This document shows positions 31,045 to 38,906 of a stretch of 64,000 nt of DNA, one piece after another. The translations under genes and the position numbers were made by a program. Under the pieces are notes generated by a model. It was not told the origin of the DNA and ran no database searches. It saw only the letters and a program-made list of their open reading frames with translations. Source of the DNA: Cupriavidus lacunae (GTDB lineage Bacteria > Pseudomonadota > Gammaproteobacteria > Burkholderiales > Burkholderiaceae); assembly GCF_003353055.1 (NCBI RefSeq), contig NZ_QKWJ01000029.1, positions 1 to 64,000 of the forward strand. Direction: 5' to 3'. How positions within the stretch are numbered: the stretch's first letter is position 1; every line of letters starts with the position of its first letter.

Positions 31045-32097
31045 ATGAAGAAGCTGGGAGCATTTTTGTTGGCGGGAGCAGCCGCCGCGCCGGGGTTGGC
31101 AAGTGCACAGAGCGGGGTCACGCTCTATGGCGTGGCTGATCAGTACATGGAGTATGTCAAGTCCGGTAACAAGCACGCCACGCGCGTGGAGGACGGTGGC
31201 CTCTACCAATCCCGCTGGGGCCTGCGCGGCAAGGAGGATCTGGGTTCCGGCCTGTCTGCCGTATTTACCCTTGAAACTGGCCTCGCGCTGGACACCGGTA
31301 CGGTCCAGCAGGGTGGCCGGCTGTTTGGCCGGCAGGCCTGGGTAGGTTTGAGTAGCGCTCAGTGGGGCGCCATGACATTTGGCCGGCAGAATACTCCCAT
31401 CTACTACATCGAAGGGCAGGCATCGGCCTTTGGCTTCTCGCCGTATGGCCCACTTGGGCGATTGCAGAACAGCGGCCCCGCCGGCAGCAGCCTTACAGCC
31501 CGGGCGGACAATTCCGTTCGGTATGAGAGCCCGGAGCTGGCGGGCTTTCAGGGCAGCCTGCTCTTCTCGCTCGGGGCCGAGCGCACGGCGCCACCTCGAG
31601 ACGCCGACTGGCTGAAGGCCGTCGGCCTCACCTATGGCAGAGGGCCGCTCTGGCTCGGCCTGGCCTATGAGAGAACCTACAGCATTGGCGGTGTCGCGGA
31701 CGCCGATCGGGACGAGCGTGCAATCGGCGGAACGTATGAGTTCCCGTGGCTGAAGGTATTCGTCAACGGACGTCAGGCAACACGCTGGAATCCAGGACAG
31801 GCCACGATCAAGGACCGCGGCTACCATGTCGGCGTTTCCGTGCCTGTGGGCTCAAGCGGGCAGGTGCTGGTGGCGTATGGCATGCAGCGCACAGTTGGTA
31901 CGTCGAACCGCGGCGACCAGGCATCGCTGGGCTACCAACATAATCTGTCCAAGCGCACGACGCTCTATGCAAACGCCAGCAAGATCTGGAACAAGGGTCA
32001 GGCCAACTACACGTTCTCAAACTTCCCCAATGAGGTTTCACCCTCTGGCGCATCCAACCCGCAGGGCGTGATGTTTGGCATGCGCCAACTGTTCTGA
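31045..32097 (+). CDS. Gram-negative trimeric porin
   Basis: A 350-residue outer-membrane general porin of the betaproteobacterial OmpC-like (Porin_4) family. Residues 1-20 form the signal peptide (ending ASA-Q). SGVTLYGVADQYMEYV is the standard first strand, and the last strand ends with Phe (MRQLF), the signal for BAM-mediated assembly. AAGGAG precedes ATG 31045; the upstream frame to 30919 is not homologous. It opens a series of transport/periplasmic genes (31-37 kb) and may admit their substrate. Confidence 0.92.
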   Translation: MKKLGAFLLAGAAAAPGLASAQSGVTLYGVADQYMEYVKSGNKHATRVEDGGLYQSRWGLRGKEDLGSGLSAVFTLETGLALDTGTVQQGGRLFGRQAWVGLSSAQWGAMTFGRQNTPIYYIEGQASAFGFSPYGPLGRLQNSGPAGSSLTARADNSVRYESPELAGFQGSLLFSLGAERTAPPRDADWLKAVGLTYGRGPLWLGLAYERTYSIGGVADADRDERAIGGTYEFPWLKVFVNGRQATRWNPGQATIKDRGYHVGVSVPVGSSGQVLVAYGMQRTVGTSNRGDQASLGYQHNLSKRTTLYANASKIWNKGQANYTFSNFPNEVSPSGASNPQGVMFGMRQLF

Positions 32098-32265
32098 TGC
32101 AAAGATTGGACGATCCGATAAAACGTTTCTCGCAGCCGGGGCGATAGTCTGCCCTGGCGTGGCCGACTGGGCGATACCTCCTACAGCCGCCCATTCGGCC
32201 TTTGCGAGTTCTTATGCTGATCGGCTGCTCCATTCTGCAGCCTTGCCCGTTGGGGAAGAAGAACG

Positions 32266-32772
32266 ATGCGATACCTAGTGCTGGCGGCGGCTGCATTGCA
32301 GCTGTGCTGCTCCCTTCCGGCTTCCGCGCAGCAAGCCGTACAAGGAAGGGGATTGGGCCTGGAAACAGCCAGTCAACTCGTCAGTGCCGCGGCGCAGTTC
32401 GCCGAGCAAAAGAAAACACCGGTCAGCATTGTCGTGGTGGATGCCGCGGGCCACTTTGTGACTGGCGCGCGTATGGACGGAGCCCCGTTCGCGACATTCG
32501 ATGTCGCTCGCGGCAAGGCGTTGGCGACGGCGGCCACAGGCGGCGCATCTGGCGCTGAGCTGGCCCAGCGCTATCGCGCCAATCCCATTGTCTTCGGGCA
32601 GATGAGTTCCCTCGTCTACGGCGGTCCCCTGTTTCCGTCGCAAGGCTCGCTCGGAATCTATATCGGCGGGAAACTCGCTGGCGCGGTTGGCGTCAGTGGG
32701 GGGCCGTCGGAAATGGACGAGGAGGCGGGAAGACGTGGCATCGCTGCGATCGGTGCCACCGAAACGCCATAG
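32266..32772 (+). CDS. Exported GlcG/HbpS-type haem-binding-like protein
   Basis: A 168-residue protein with signal peptide (residues 1-22, ASA-Q) and one GlcG/DUF336 (HbpS) domain: LTLETASQLVSAAAQFAEQ-like start, VVDAAGHFVTGARMDGAP, FDVARGKALATAATG and the C-terminal VGVSGGPSEMDEE. Such proteins bind haem or act near glycolate and aromatic catabolism; the precise role is unclear. GGGGAAG precedes the start. A strong bidirectional terminator follows. It lies 168 bp after the porin gene on the same strand. Confidence 0.85.
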   Translation: MRYLVLAAAALQLCCSLPASAQQAVQGRGLGLETASQLVSAAAQFAEQKKTPVSIVVVDAAGHFVTGARMDGAPFATFDVARGKALATAATGGASGAELAQRYRANPIVFGQMSSLVYGGPLFPSQGSLGIYIGGKLAGAVGVSGGPSEMDEEAGRRGIAAIGATETP

Positions 32773-32801
32773 GGTAGACATTGCGAAGCCCGTCTTCGGC
32801 T

Positions 32802-32835
32802 AAGCCGCCGGCCGTATTGTATGCGGCCGGCGCTT
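32802..32835. terminator. Bidirectional terminator between convergent genes
   Basis: CGCCGGCCG (32806-32814) and CGGCCGGCG (32824-32832) form a 9-bp stem with a 9-nt loop, extended by AAG/CTT after one bulge. It lies between the GlcG-like gene and the minus-strand hydrolase and can serve both. Confidence 0.8.
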
Positions 32836-32842
32836 CTGGCGC

Positions 32843-33616
32843 TTAGTTCCTGCCAGCCGAACAGGCAAGAAAGCTCTCGACTCGCGTAGCCAGATCCACC
32901 GGCGCTTCATTCATGGGGTAGTGGCCCGCGTTATCAATGACCTGGATATCCGCGTTCAGGAACAGCCTGCCATAGGTCTCCTCCATTACCGCCTCCGTCA
33001 GCGAGGGGTCATGCTCTCCGACCAGCAAGAGTGTGGGAATGTCGATGCCCGCAATGCGCCTTGACAAGTCCGTGTCTGCCCATGCCCGAAAGTAGGCGGA
33101 AAATGCCGTGGCCTCGGAGTGCTCGAAGGAATCCAGCGCCATTCGCGCGAGCCAGGCCCGCCCATGCCGGTTACCCGTGGTGGTGTCGATAATCCCGATC
33201 CTGGCTTCGATGTCGGCTGCGGCGCTCTCGAACAGCGCGCGCGTGGTTGCATCGAACTCGACCGGTGTCGGTGGTACAGGCGTGATACCCACCATTGCCG
33301 TAATGCGCTCGGGGGCCAGGAGGGAGACTGCCTGCATCGCCTTCCCACCCATCGAATGGCCGAGCAAGGCGAAGCGCTGCCATCCAAGCTGATCGGCAAG
33401 GGTCAGCGTGTCCCTGGCGATTTCGCCAATGCTGAATGTGCCTTCCTGATCGCGGCGGGATCCATAACCCCGATAGTCCAGGAAGGCATAGGTGAAGGTG
33501 TTCGTGTCGATCTCACTGGTAAAGTGCCCCCAGTTTCGCGCATGACCAAACCAGCCATGCAGGGCGATGACATGTATGGGTCCATGGCCAACCAACACAA
33601 GGTCTTTCGTATCCAT
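32843..33616 (-). CDS. Alpha/beta-fold hydrolase (esterase-like)
   Basis: A 257-residue cytoplasmic alpha/beta hydrolase with the HGW oxyanion segment (20-22), GHSMGG nucleophile elbow with Ser88, an acidic residue in GEHD near 205 and catalytic His232 in NAGHYP. The compact size and short cap match esterases or lactonases of the 3-oxoadipate enol-lactonase type. GGGGA precedes the start. It is divergent from the Bug-cytochrome-amidase operon and may share its control region. Substrate unknown. Confidence 0.82.
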   Translation of the reverse strand: MDTKDLVLVGHGPIHVIALHGWFGHARNWGHFTSEIDTNTFTYAFLDYRGYGSRRDQEGTFSIGEIARDTLTLADQLGWQRFALLGHSMGGKAMQAVSLLAPERITAMVGITPVPPTPVEFDATTRALFESAAADIEARIGIIDTTTGNRHGRAWLARMALDSFEHSEATAFSAYFRAWADTDLSRRIAGIDIPTLLLVGEHDPSLTEAVMEETYGRLFLNADIQVIDNAGHYPMNEAPVDLATRVESFLACSAGRN

Positions 33617-33860
33617 TTATCTTCCCCTTTCTTGATGGACGGAGCTCAATCCTGCACCAGGAGCGGTTGGATGCGATCGCACCCGGCACATTTTGCGGAG
33701 GATTCGGTAAATGTCCGGGATAACCTCCCGGGCAAAAATGATGGACTTCCTGGTAAACGGCTAGCCGGTTAGGAAAACGCCTTTCCGTCAGATCGGTAAA
33801 GTGTGGAGCAAGACGTAACCGGTGCGTACTGGCATCAAGCAATCAAGGAGACATGATCAT

Positions 33861-34883
33861 ATGTTGAGTCTTAATATCCCGGCGCCGCGGGTAGCATCAG
33901 CCAGGCTGGCCTTACTGGCAGGTCTGGCAGCCGCGATGCTCGGCGTCTTGCCCGGCAGTGGGCGCGCGGCCTCGGCAGCCGAACCTGCATCGGCAAACTG
34001 GAAGCCTTCAAAGCCCATTACCTTCATCGTTCCGTTCCCTCCCGCCGGCATCAATGACGTGCTGGCCAGAACGCTGGCGCAGCGCATGTCGAATATGCTC
34101 GGCCAACCCGTCGTGGTCGAGAACAGGCCCGGCGCAACTGGAAACATCGGTGCCGAGGCGATTGTGCGAGCCACACCAGACGGGCAGACGATTGGAATTC
34201 TCAACAGCATTCATGCAGTCAACGCTGCCTTCTACAGGAAGCTTCCATATAGCGTCACGCGCGATCTGACACCGGTGGCCCCGCTTGGGGAATCTCCGCT
34301 GGTACTGGTGACCAATCCACGCACGCCATACAAGTCTGTTCCCGAGCTGATTGCGTTTGCCAAGGCAAATCCGGGCAAGGTGAACTACGGAGGACCCACG
34401 AGCTACCCGCTCGAGATGATCAAGACGATGGCTGCCGTTGACATCACCAATATCCCGTACAAGGGTAGCGGCCCAACCATCAATGACATGATTGCAGGCC
34501 ACATCGATCTGGCGACCGGCCCGCTGCTGGAGTACATGCCTCATGTGAAGTCAGGCAAGTTGCGGCTGCTCGCAGTCGGGACCACGGGCCGTCTCAAGTC
34601 CTTGCCCGATGTGCCAACGATTGCCGAAGCCATCCCGGGTTACGACATCACGGTCTGGTATGGATTGTTCGCGCCCAAGGGGACTCCGGGGCCGGTCGTA
34701 GAACGGTTGCGCGAAGCCACCAGGACCATCATGAATGATCCTGAAGTTCGCAAGCACATGGCTGAACTGAGTGTGGATATCGCCTTCAGCCAGTCTGGCT
34801 CCGGCGCCTTGTCCAGTCGCTTGTCCAGCGAGACCGAGCGCGCCAGGGGAATTGTCGCCAAAACGGGCGCCTATCTGAATTGA
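33861..34883 (+). CDS. Bug/TctC-type tripartite transporter binding protein
   Basis: A 340-residue periplasmic solute-binding protein. The N-terminal 45 residues are a signal peptide with a longer-than-usual n-region; the start ATG 33861 is 11 nt after AAGGAG. Family landmarks are KPITFIVPFPPAGINDVLART, VVVENRPGATGNIGAE and DVPTIAEA. Bug proteins bind carboxylates or amides (citrate, glutamate, nicotinate, aromatic acids). The TctA/TctB membrane genes are absent here, as usual for the many orphan Bug genes of Cupriavidus/Bordetella. It starts a three-gene run with a cytochrome c and an acetamidase-like enzyme. Confidence 0.9.
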   Translation: MLSLNIPAPRVASARLALLAGLAAAMLGVLPGSGRAASAAEPASANWKPSKPITFIVPFPPAGINDVLARTLAQRMSNMLGQPVVVENRPGATGNIGAEAIVRATPDGQTIGILNSIHAVNAAFYRKLPYSVTRDLTPVAPLGESPLVLVTNPRTPYKSVPELIAFAKANPGKVNYGGPTSYPLEMIKTMAAVDITNIPYKGSGPTINDMIAGHIDLATGPLLEYMPHVKSGKLRLLAVGTTGRLKSLPDVPTIAEAIPGYDITVWYGLFAPKGTPGPVVERLREATRTIMNDPEVRKHMAELSVDIAFSQSGSGALSSRLSSETERARGIVAKTGAYLN

Positions 34884-34912
34884 GCCAGTCAATCCACCGA
34901 GGGGACATCATC

Positions 34913-35563
34913 GTGAGACGCCGTCCGACACGCCGAATCCACGCTGCCTTGATCGGCGCCTTGCTTGTGCTCGCCTCGCCGGCCCGGGGTGAACCTGAAT
35001 CCGGCGCACCGGACCTGTCGGATGCGCAGCGTGTTGCCGAGCAGGTATGTGCGGCGTGCCATGGCGTCGGCGGTCAAAGCAAGCAGGGGGCGTATCCCAG
35101 CCTTGCGGGACAGAATGCGGACTACCTGCATAAGCAGATGCGGCAATTCAAAGGGACCCCTGGTGAGAAGCCGTTACGTGACAACGAAGTGATGCGCGCG
35201 GTGATGGAACCCTTCAAGGACAATGAAATGCAGAATCTCGCCCGCTATTTCAGTCATCGGCCGCCGGCACGGAGTCAACCCGTCTCAGCAGACCTGGTCG
35301 AGCCTGGTCGCGCGATCTATTGGAAGGGGAATCCAGCCCATGGATTGCCGGCATGTGTCTCCTGCCATCGGCCTGCGGGTGAGGGTATTGCTCCCGATTT
35401 CCCGAGGATCGGTGGCCAGCAGTCCGAGTACGTGGCGAAGCAACTGCGCGCATGGAGGACAGGCTTGCGAGGCGGGCCGGGGAAGTTGATGAGCCTGATT
35501 GTGCCGTTGATGAGCGATGGCGAGATCGAGGCGGTTGCCCAGTACGTTGCGCAACTGCAATGA
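34913..35563 (+). CDS. Dihaem cytochrome c (c4-like)
   Basis: A 216-residue periplasmic protein with a signal peptide (residues 1-26) and two class-I haem sites: CAACH (46-50) and CVSCH (148-152), each in its own domain with distal Met candidates. GTG 34913 is preferred because GAGGGG lies 8 nt upstream; the longer frame starts with TTG at 34880 inside the previous gene's end. It is probably the electron acceptor for a periplasmic dehydrogenase. In this operon its partner is unclear, since the adjacent amidase-like enzyme needs no redox partner. Confidence 0.87.
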   Translation: MRRRPTRRIHAALIGALLVLASPARGEPESGAPDLSDAQRVAEQVCAACHGVGGQSKQGAYPSLAGQNADYLHKQMRQFKGTPGEKPLRDNEVMRAVMEPFKDNEMQNLARYFSHRPPARSQPVSADLVEPGRAIYWKGNPAHGLPACVSCHRPAGEGIAPDFPRIGGQQSEYVAKQLRAWRTGLRGGPGKLMSLIVPLMSDGEIEAVAQYVAQLQ

Positions 35564-35630
35564 GGCGGAAAGCCGGTTGTTAAGAAAAAAGAGCCGAAGG
35601 TTCGGGTATCCATTAGGAGGAGCATAAAAG

Positions 35631-36779
35631 ATGTTGATCGACAGAAGGCAAATACTGAAGGCAGCCGCCCTCGCCGGAATCGGTGCGGGATCGGCAAGGG
35701 CATTGGCCAAAGTGCCAGCCACCGCGTCGTCAGTGGAAAAAGGGGCAGGGGACAATGCGGCGGGTTCCCCCCTTCCCGTACGCAAGCCCGGGCGGATTCA
35801 TCGCATCGTTTCGACATCAGACACCGTGAGGGTCGGCATACTCGATCCGAAGGTCGCGCCAGTCGCAACCATCGAATCGGGTGACCTGGTCGCATATCCG
35901 AATACCTGGGTGAACTGGGCCAACGGGGCCACATACGGCATGAGCTATGCGGAGCGGGAACCCGTGCGCAAGCGGTTTCCGCAAGGGCCCTACTCGAACA
36001 TTGGTCCGGTCGAGGTCAAGGATGCCATGCCTGGAGACGTGATCGAATGTCACATGGTCCGGCTGCGCCCGATTGGTTGGGGCTGGAACTCGGCGCCCAA
36101 GGGAGTCGGCGCGCTGCCGAACGACTTTGACAAACCTTACCTGCGCTACTTCCAGTTTGACGAGTCGCGCAAGTACACCGAATTCGCGCCGGGCATTCGC
36201 ATCAGGCTCGCCCCGTTTCAGGGCGTCATGGCAGTCCAGCCCGCTTCAGACGAGCCCGTCAGCGGTATCCTCAGCGGACCGTATGGCGGCAACCTGGTGT
36301 TGCGGGAACTCGTCGAGGGCACCTCGTTGTTTCTGCCGGTGCAGCGCCCGGGCGGGATGGTCTGGACCGGAGACTCTCATGCGGCGCAAGGCGATGGCGT
36401 AGTCAATCAGACTGCGATTGAAACCGCGATGGAGGACATGCAGATCCAATACTTCCTGCACAAGCGGAATGCCCTCGCCCTGCCAATGGCAGAGACGCCT
36501 TCCCATTGGATTGCGCTGGGATTCGGCAAGAACCTGGACGATGCCCTGACGGCGTGTTTGCGGCACATGATCAGCTGGTTGAGCGAAGCCTCCGGCATGG
36601 ACACGCAGGATGTCTACTCGCTTGCCAGCATCGCCGCGAACTTCCGTATTACCCAATATTCGAACCAGACGGCCAGCAATTACTCTTCCATTCCGGCCAA
36701 GACCGTGCACGGGATGCTGCCGAAATCAGTGTTCGAACCCCGAATCAGGCAGAAGATCTCGGATTCGCTGCGATCCTGA
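35631..36779 (+). CDS. Tat-type acetamidase/formamidase family protein
   Basis: A 382-residue FmdA/AmdA family protein, which hydrolyse short amides to acid plus ammonia. GDSHAAQGDG (247-256) is the family's metal-binding/active-site signature. Unlike cytoplasmic formamidases it begins with MLIDRRQILKAAALAG, a twin-arginine signal (Arg5-Arg6), so it is probably exported folded. AGGAGG precedes the start. It is 67 bp after the cytochrome gene. Together with the Bug binding protein, it suggests periplasmic hydrolysis of an amide and uptake of the acid. An amidohydrolase acting on another cyclic amide is possible. Confidence 0.82.
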   Translation: MLIDRRQILKAAALAGIGAGSARALAKVPATASSVEKGAGDNAAGSPLPVRKPGRIHRIVSTSDTVRVGILDPKVAPVATIESGDLVAYPNTWVNWANGATYGMSYAEREPVRKRFPQGPYSNIGPVEVKDAMPGDVIECHMVRLRPIGWGWNSAPKGVGALPNDFDKPYLRYFQFDESRKYTEFAPGIRIRLAPFQGVMAVQPASDEPVSGILSGPYGGNLVLRELVEGTSLFLPVQRPGGMVWTGDSHAAQGDGVVNQTAIETAMEDMQIQYFLHKRNALALPMAETPSHWIALGFGKNLDDALTACLRHMISWLSEASGMDTQDVYSLASIAANFRITQYSNQTASNYSSIPAKTVHGMLPKSVFEPRIRQKISDSLRS

Positions 36780-36806
36780 CAGCCTGTTGCAGATGGCTGG
36801 CGCGCA

Positions 36807-37661
36807 CTACTGCTCGGATTGCACGCCAGCGACTATGCCAGTACGACGGAATTCCGATGGGCTGATCCCCAGATGCTGAACGAAGAAGCGCGTGAAGTGA
36901 CTCTGCGCGCTGAAGCCCAACTGGTGAGAAACTTCGCCGATGCTGGTGTGACGCTCTGTCAGCAGTCGAGTAGCAATACTCACACGAACCCAGTCGAGGT
37001 ACTGCTGGGGCGAGGTCCCCATGCAAGCCTTGAACTGATCGAACAGACGGCTTCGCGACATGCCCACTGCATTCGCTACGGTTTCTACGTTCGGGTTGTC
37101 CCATGCATGGTTCCGAATGAACTCCGCCGCGCGTTTGATTCGATAGTCAAGCGGCTTTGAGGTGGCCAGGACTTCGGTCATGGAACGAAGCTTGGCATAT
37201 CGTGCCGCGGTCGCTCTTACCAGTTGGGCCACGGCCTCCTCGCAGCTTGTGGTCGCATTGGTTTCACCGTGCGCGAGGCAGCCGCTGAGCGCCGTGAGTG
37301 CCGTCGCGATCTCGCCATCCACTCCGGCGGTGAGCTCCTGGAATTGCAGGCCGGTTGCCGCGTTCTCAATATCCAGGGTGGTTCCAAGCCAGCCGGGGTC
37401 GAGCAGCAGCGCCAGCAGCAGGGACCGTTCCGGGCCTTGATCCAGTTTGGCGTGTGTCGACCATGGATTGATCAGCAGTGCGCGGTCGTCAGACACCGTG
37501 ACCGTACTGTCGTCCACCTTGAAGAGAGCGTCCGAGCCGCCCAGCTTGAAAATCAGATGAAACTCGGCATGAGCATGTGCGACAAGCGCCCCTTCGATCA
37601 GATGAAGCGTGGCGCGTCCGAAACTGCCGTGAACGATGCGAATAAGCCGGTCCTTGGCCAT
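36807..37661 (-). CDS. AraC-family transcriptional regulator
   Basis: A 284-residue regulator with an N-terminal cupin-like sensing domain (HAHAEFHLIFKLGG) and the C-terminal pair of HTH motifs (about residues 190-275, ETVANAVGMSRSRLFDQF and IGEVSHQLGFSAQSHFTR). ATG 37661 follows AGGAG; an ATG 13 codons upstream lacks a site. It is convergent with the amidase operon, which it may control. Members with this cupin sensor often respond to aromatic or nitrogenous compounds. Confidence 0.87.
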   Translation of the reverse strand: MAKDRLIRIVHGSFGRATLHLIEGALVAHAHAEFHLIFKLGGSDALFKVDDSTVTVSDDRALLINPWSTHAKLDQGPERSLLLALLLDPGWLGTTLDIENAATGLQFQELTAGVDGEIATALTALSGCLAHGETNATTSCEEAVAQLVRATAARYAKLRSMTEVLATSKPLDYRIKRAAEFIRNHAWDNPNVETVANAVGMSRSRLFDQFKACMGTSPQQYLDWVRVSIATRLLTERHTSIGEVSHQLGFSAQSHFTRFFVQHLGISPSEFRRTGIVAGVQSEQ

Positions 37662-38111
37662 TGGTGGGTCTCCTGAATCCTCGTTGGTGCGCCTTTGCAT
37701 TGGGTAACCGGATGCGCTCTGTATGTGGACTCACTCATAAGGCGGTTGCCTTTACATTGCAAACGTTTGCACAAGGGTGATGATACCTCCGGATTCGGTA
37801 GAGTGCTCTGGGGTAAGCACTAGTTGCAGGCACGTTTGTGAAGCCGTCGACACTGCGCCGACCAGCATCGGAAGCGCTGTCTCGGCGCGTTGGGGATCCG
37901 CTGCCAACTTTCTGGCTACCAGGTGCCATATAGGGCACCCCGTGGCGGGTAGGCGAAGTTCCTGCGCTACGACTTCCGCCTCGCCTGCCGTGCCGCTCAG
38001 CCGGGCAATGCTCGCGCTATGCCGTTGGTTCGTATTGGTCAAATTGCATGAGCCGAGCGTACGATGGCGAATCGAGCGAGCCAGGCTGACCGGATCGCGC
38101 GGGCCGGTGGC
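37662..38111. other. Gap upstream of araC with a possible gene relic
   Basis: 450 bp between the AraC start and the TetR end. A 96-codon minus-strand frame (37752-38042) starts only with TTG, lacks a ribosome binding site and resembles nothing I know; it may be a relic. The 14-bp palindrome at 37758-37771 is the single clear element. Confidence 0.4.
37758..37771. promoter_or_regulatory. Perfect palindrome TGCAAACGTTTGCA
   Basis: A perfect 14-bp palindrome with the central AAACGTTT typical of LacI/PurR-family operators, about 100 bp upstream of the AraC-family gene. No LacI-family gene is in the window, so a regulator encoded elsewhere would be needed. Confidence 0.6.
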
Positions 38112-38786
38112 TTACCGGGCGCTTGCGCGCATGGCGCGTATCGCCGCCGGTGCGCCATGCAGGAACATGTCGACCTTCTGGCGGATAGCGGCTTCCATGT
38201 CGGTCGGCACCTTGAGCCCATAGACCCATTTGCGCATGCCGATATAGAAGATGGCCGCGTGCAGGCTCCAGATCATCTCGATCTCGGCCTCGGTCTCTGC
38301 CGCATTGCGCGGCGCTTCGATGCCGAATGCGTCCCTGACCTCGGCCATCACCGGCAGGAAGACCTTGCTGCGCAGCTTGCTGAGATACTTGTTGTTGATG
38401 CCCTCGTGGGTCAGGCCGGCAAAGATAAACAGCCGGATCCATTCTTCGCGGAGGATCACCGACGAGTAGTCGAGGTAAAAGGCATAGAGCCGCTCCGTCA
38501 GAGGCATGGAGCGGTCAGTGATCTGCCGGTCCCAGTCAGGGCGCCATTGGAAGACCTCGTTGTACACGCGCTCGATGAGTGCTTCCTTGCTCTCGAAATA
38601 GCGATAGAGCAGGGGTTGCGTGACACCGATCTGCCGGGCCAGCTCCCGGGTACTGCCGCCAAAACCATTCCGGGTGAAGTGTTCGATCGCCTTGTCGACG
38701 ATCTGTTGCTCGCGTTCTTCGGGCAGCAGCCGTCTGGTGCCCTTGACGGCGGCGTCCTCTTGTGCCGGTGCAGTGCCTGACTCCAT
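38112..38786 (-). CDS. TetR-family regulator of the symporter/flavoprotein operon
   Basis: A 224-residue TetR regulator. The HTH (about residues 45-68) reads STRELARQIGVTQPLLYRYFESK, a standard TetR recognition unit; the ligand domain follows. It lies 120 bp after the symporter gene on the same strand and may be the last gene of that operon. The operator-like palindrome before the VOC gene (42652-42680) and a related half-site (38835-38846) before its own gene make it a likely repressor of the cluster. Confidence 0.88.
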   Translation of the reverse strand: MESGTAPAQEDAAVKGTRRLLPEEREQQIVDKAIEHFTRNGFGGSTRELARQIGVTQPLLYRYFESKEALIERVYNEVFQWRPDWDRQITDRSMPLTERLYAFYLDYSSVILREEWIRLFIFAGLTHEGINNKYLSKLRSKVFLPVMAEVRDAFGIEAPRNAAETEAEIEMIWSLHAAIFYIGMRKWVYGLKVPTDMEAAIRQKVDMFLHGAPAAIRAMRASAR

Positions 38787-38834
38787 GACGTTCTCTCTCG
38801 CAGTTGCGATGCGGATAATGTCCGGATTCTACCA

Positions 38835-38846
38835 ATCGCCCGATAA
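38835..38846 (-). promoter_or_regulatory. Half-site upstream of tetR
   Basis: On the minus strand TTATCGGGCGAT matches 10 of 12 bases of the left arm (TTATCGATCGAT) of the operator at 42652. It is 49 bp upstream of the TetR start, so the repressor may also control itself. Confidence 0.35.
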
Positions 38847-38906
38847 ATGAGAAGACGGGCGCCTGCAGAGCGTCTGCGTCGCCCGTCCCCGAAGGCGCCT
38901 GCAAGC

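Noticed and set aside
37752..38042. Minus-strand 96-aa ORF upstream of araC
   Set aside because: TTG start without ribosome binding site and no family; mentioned only as a possible relic.
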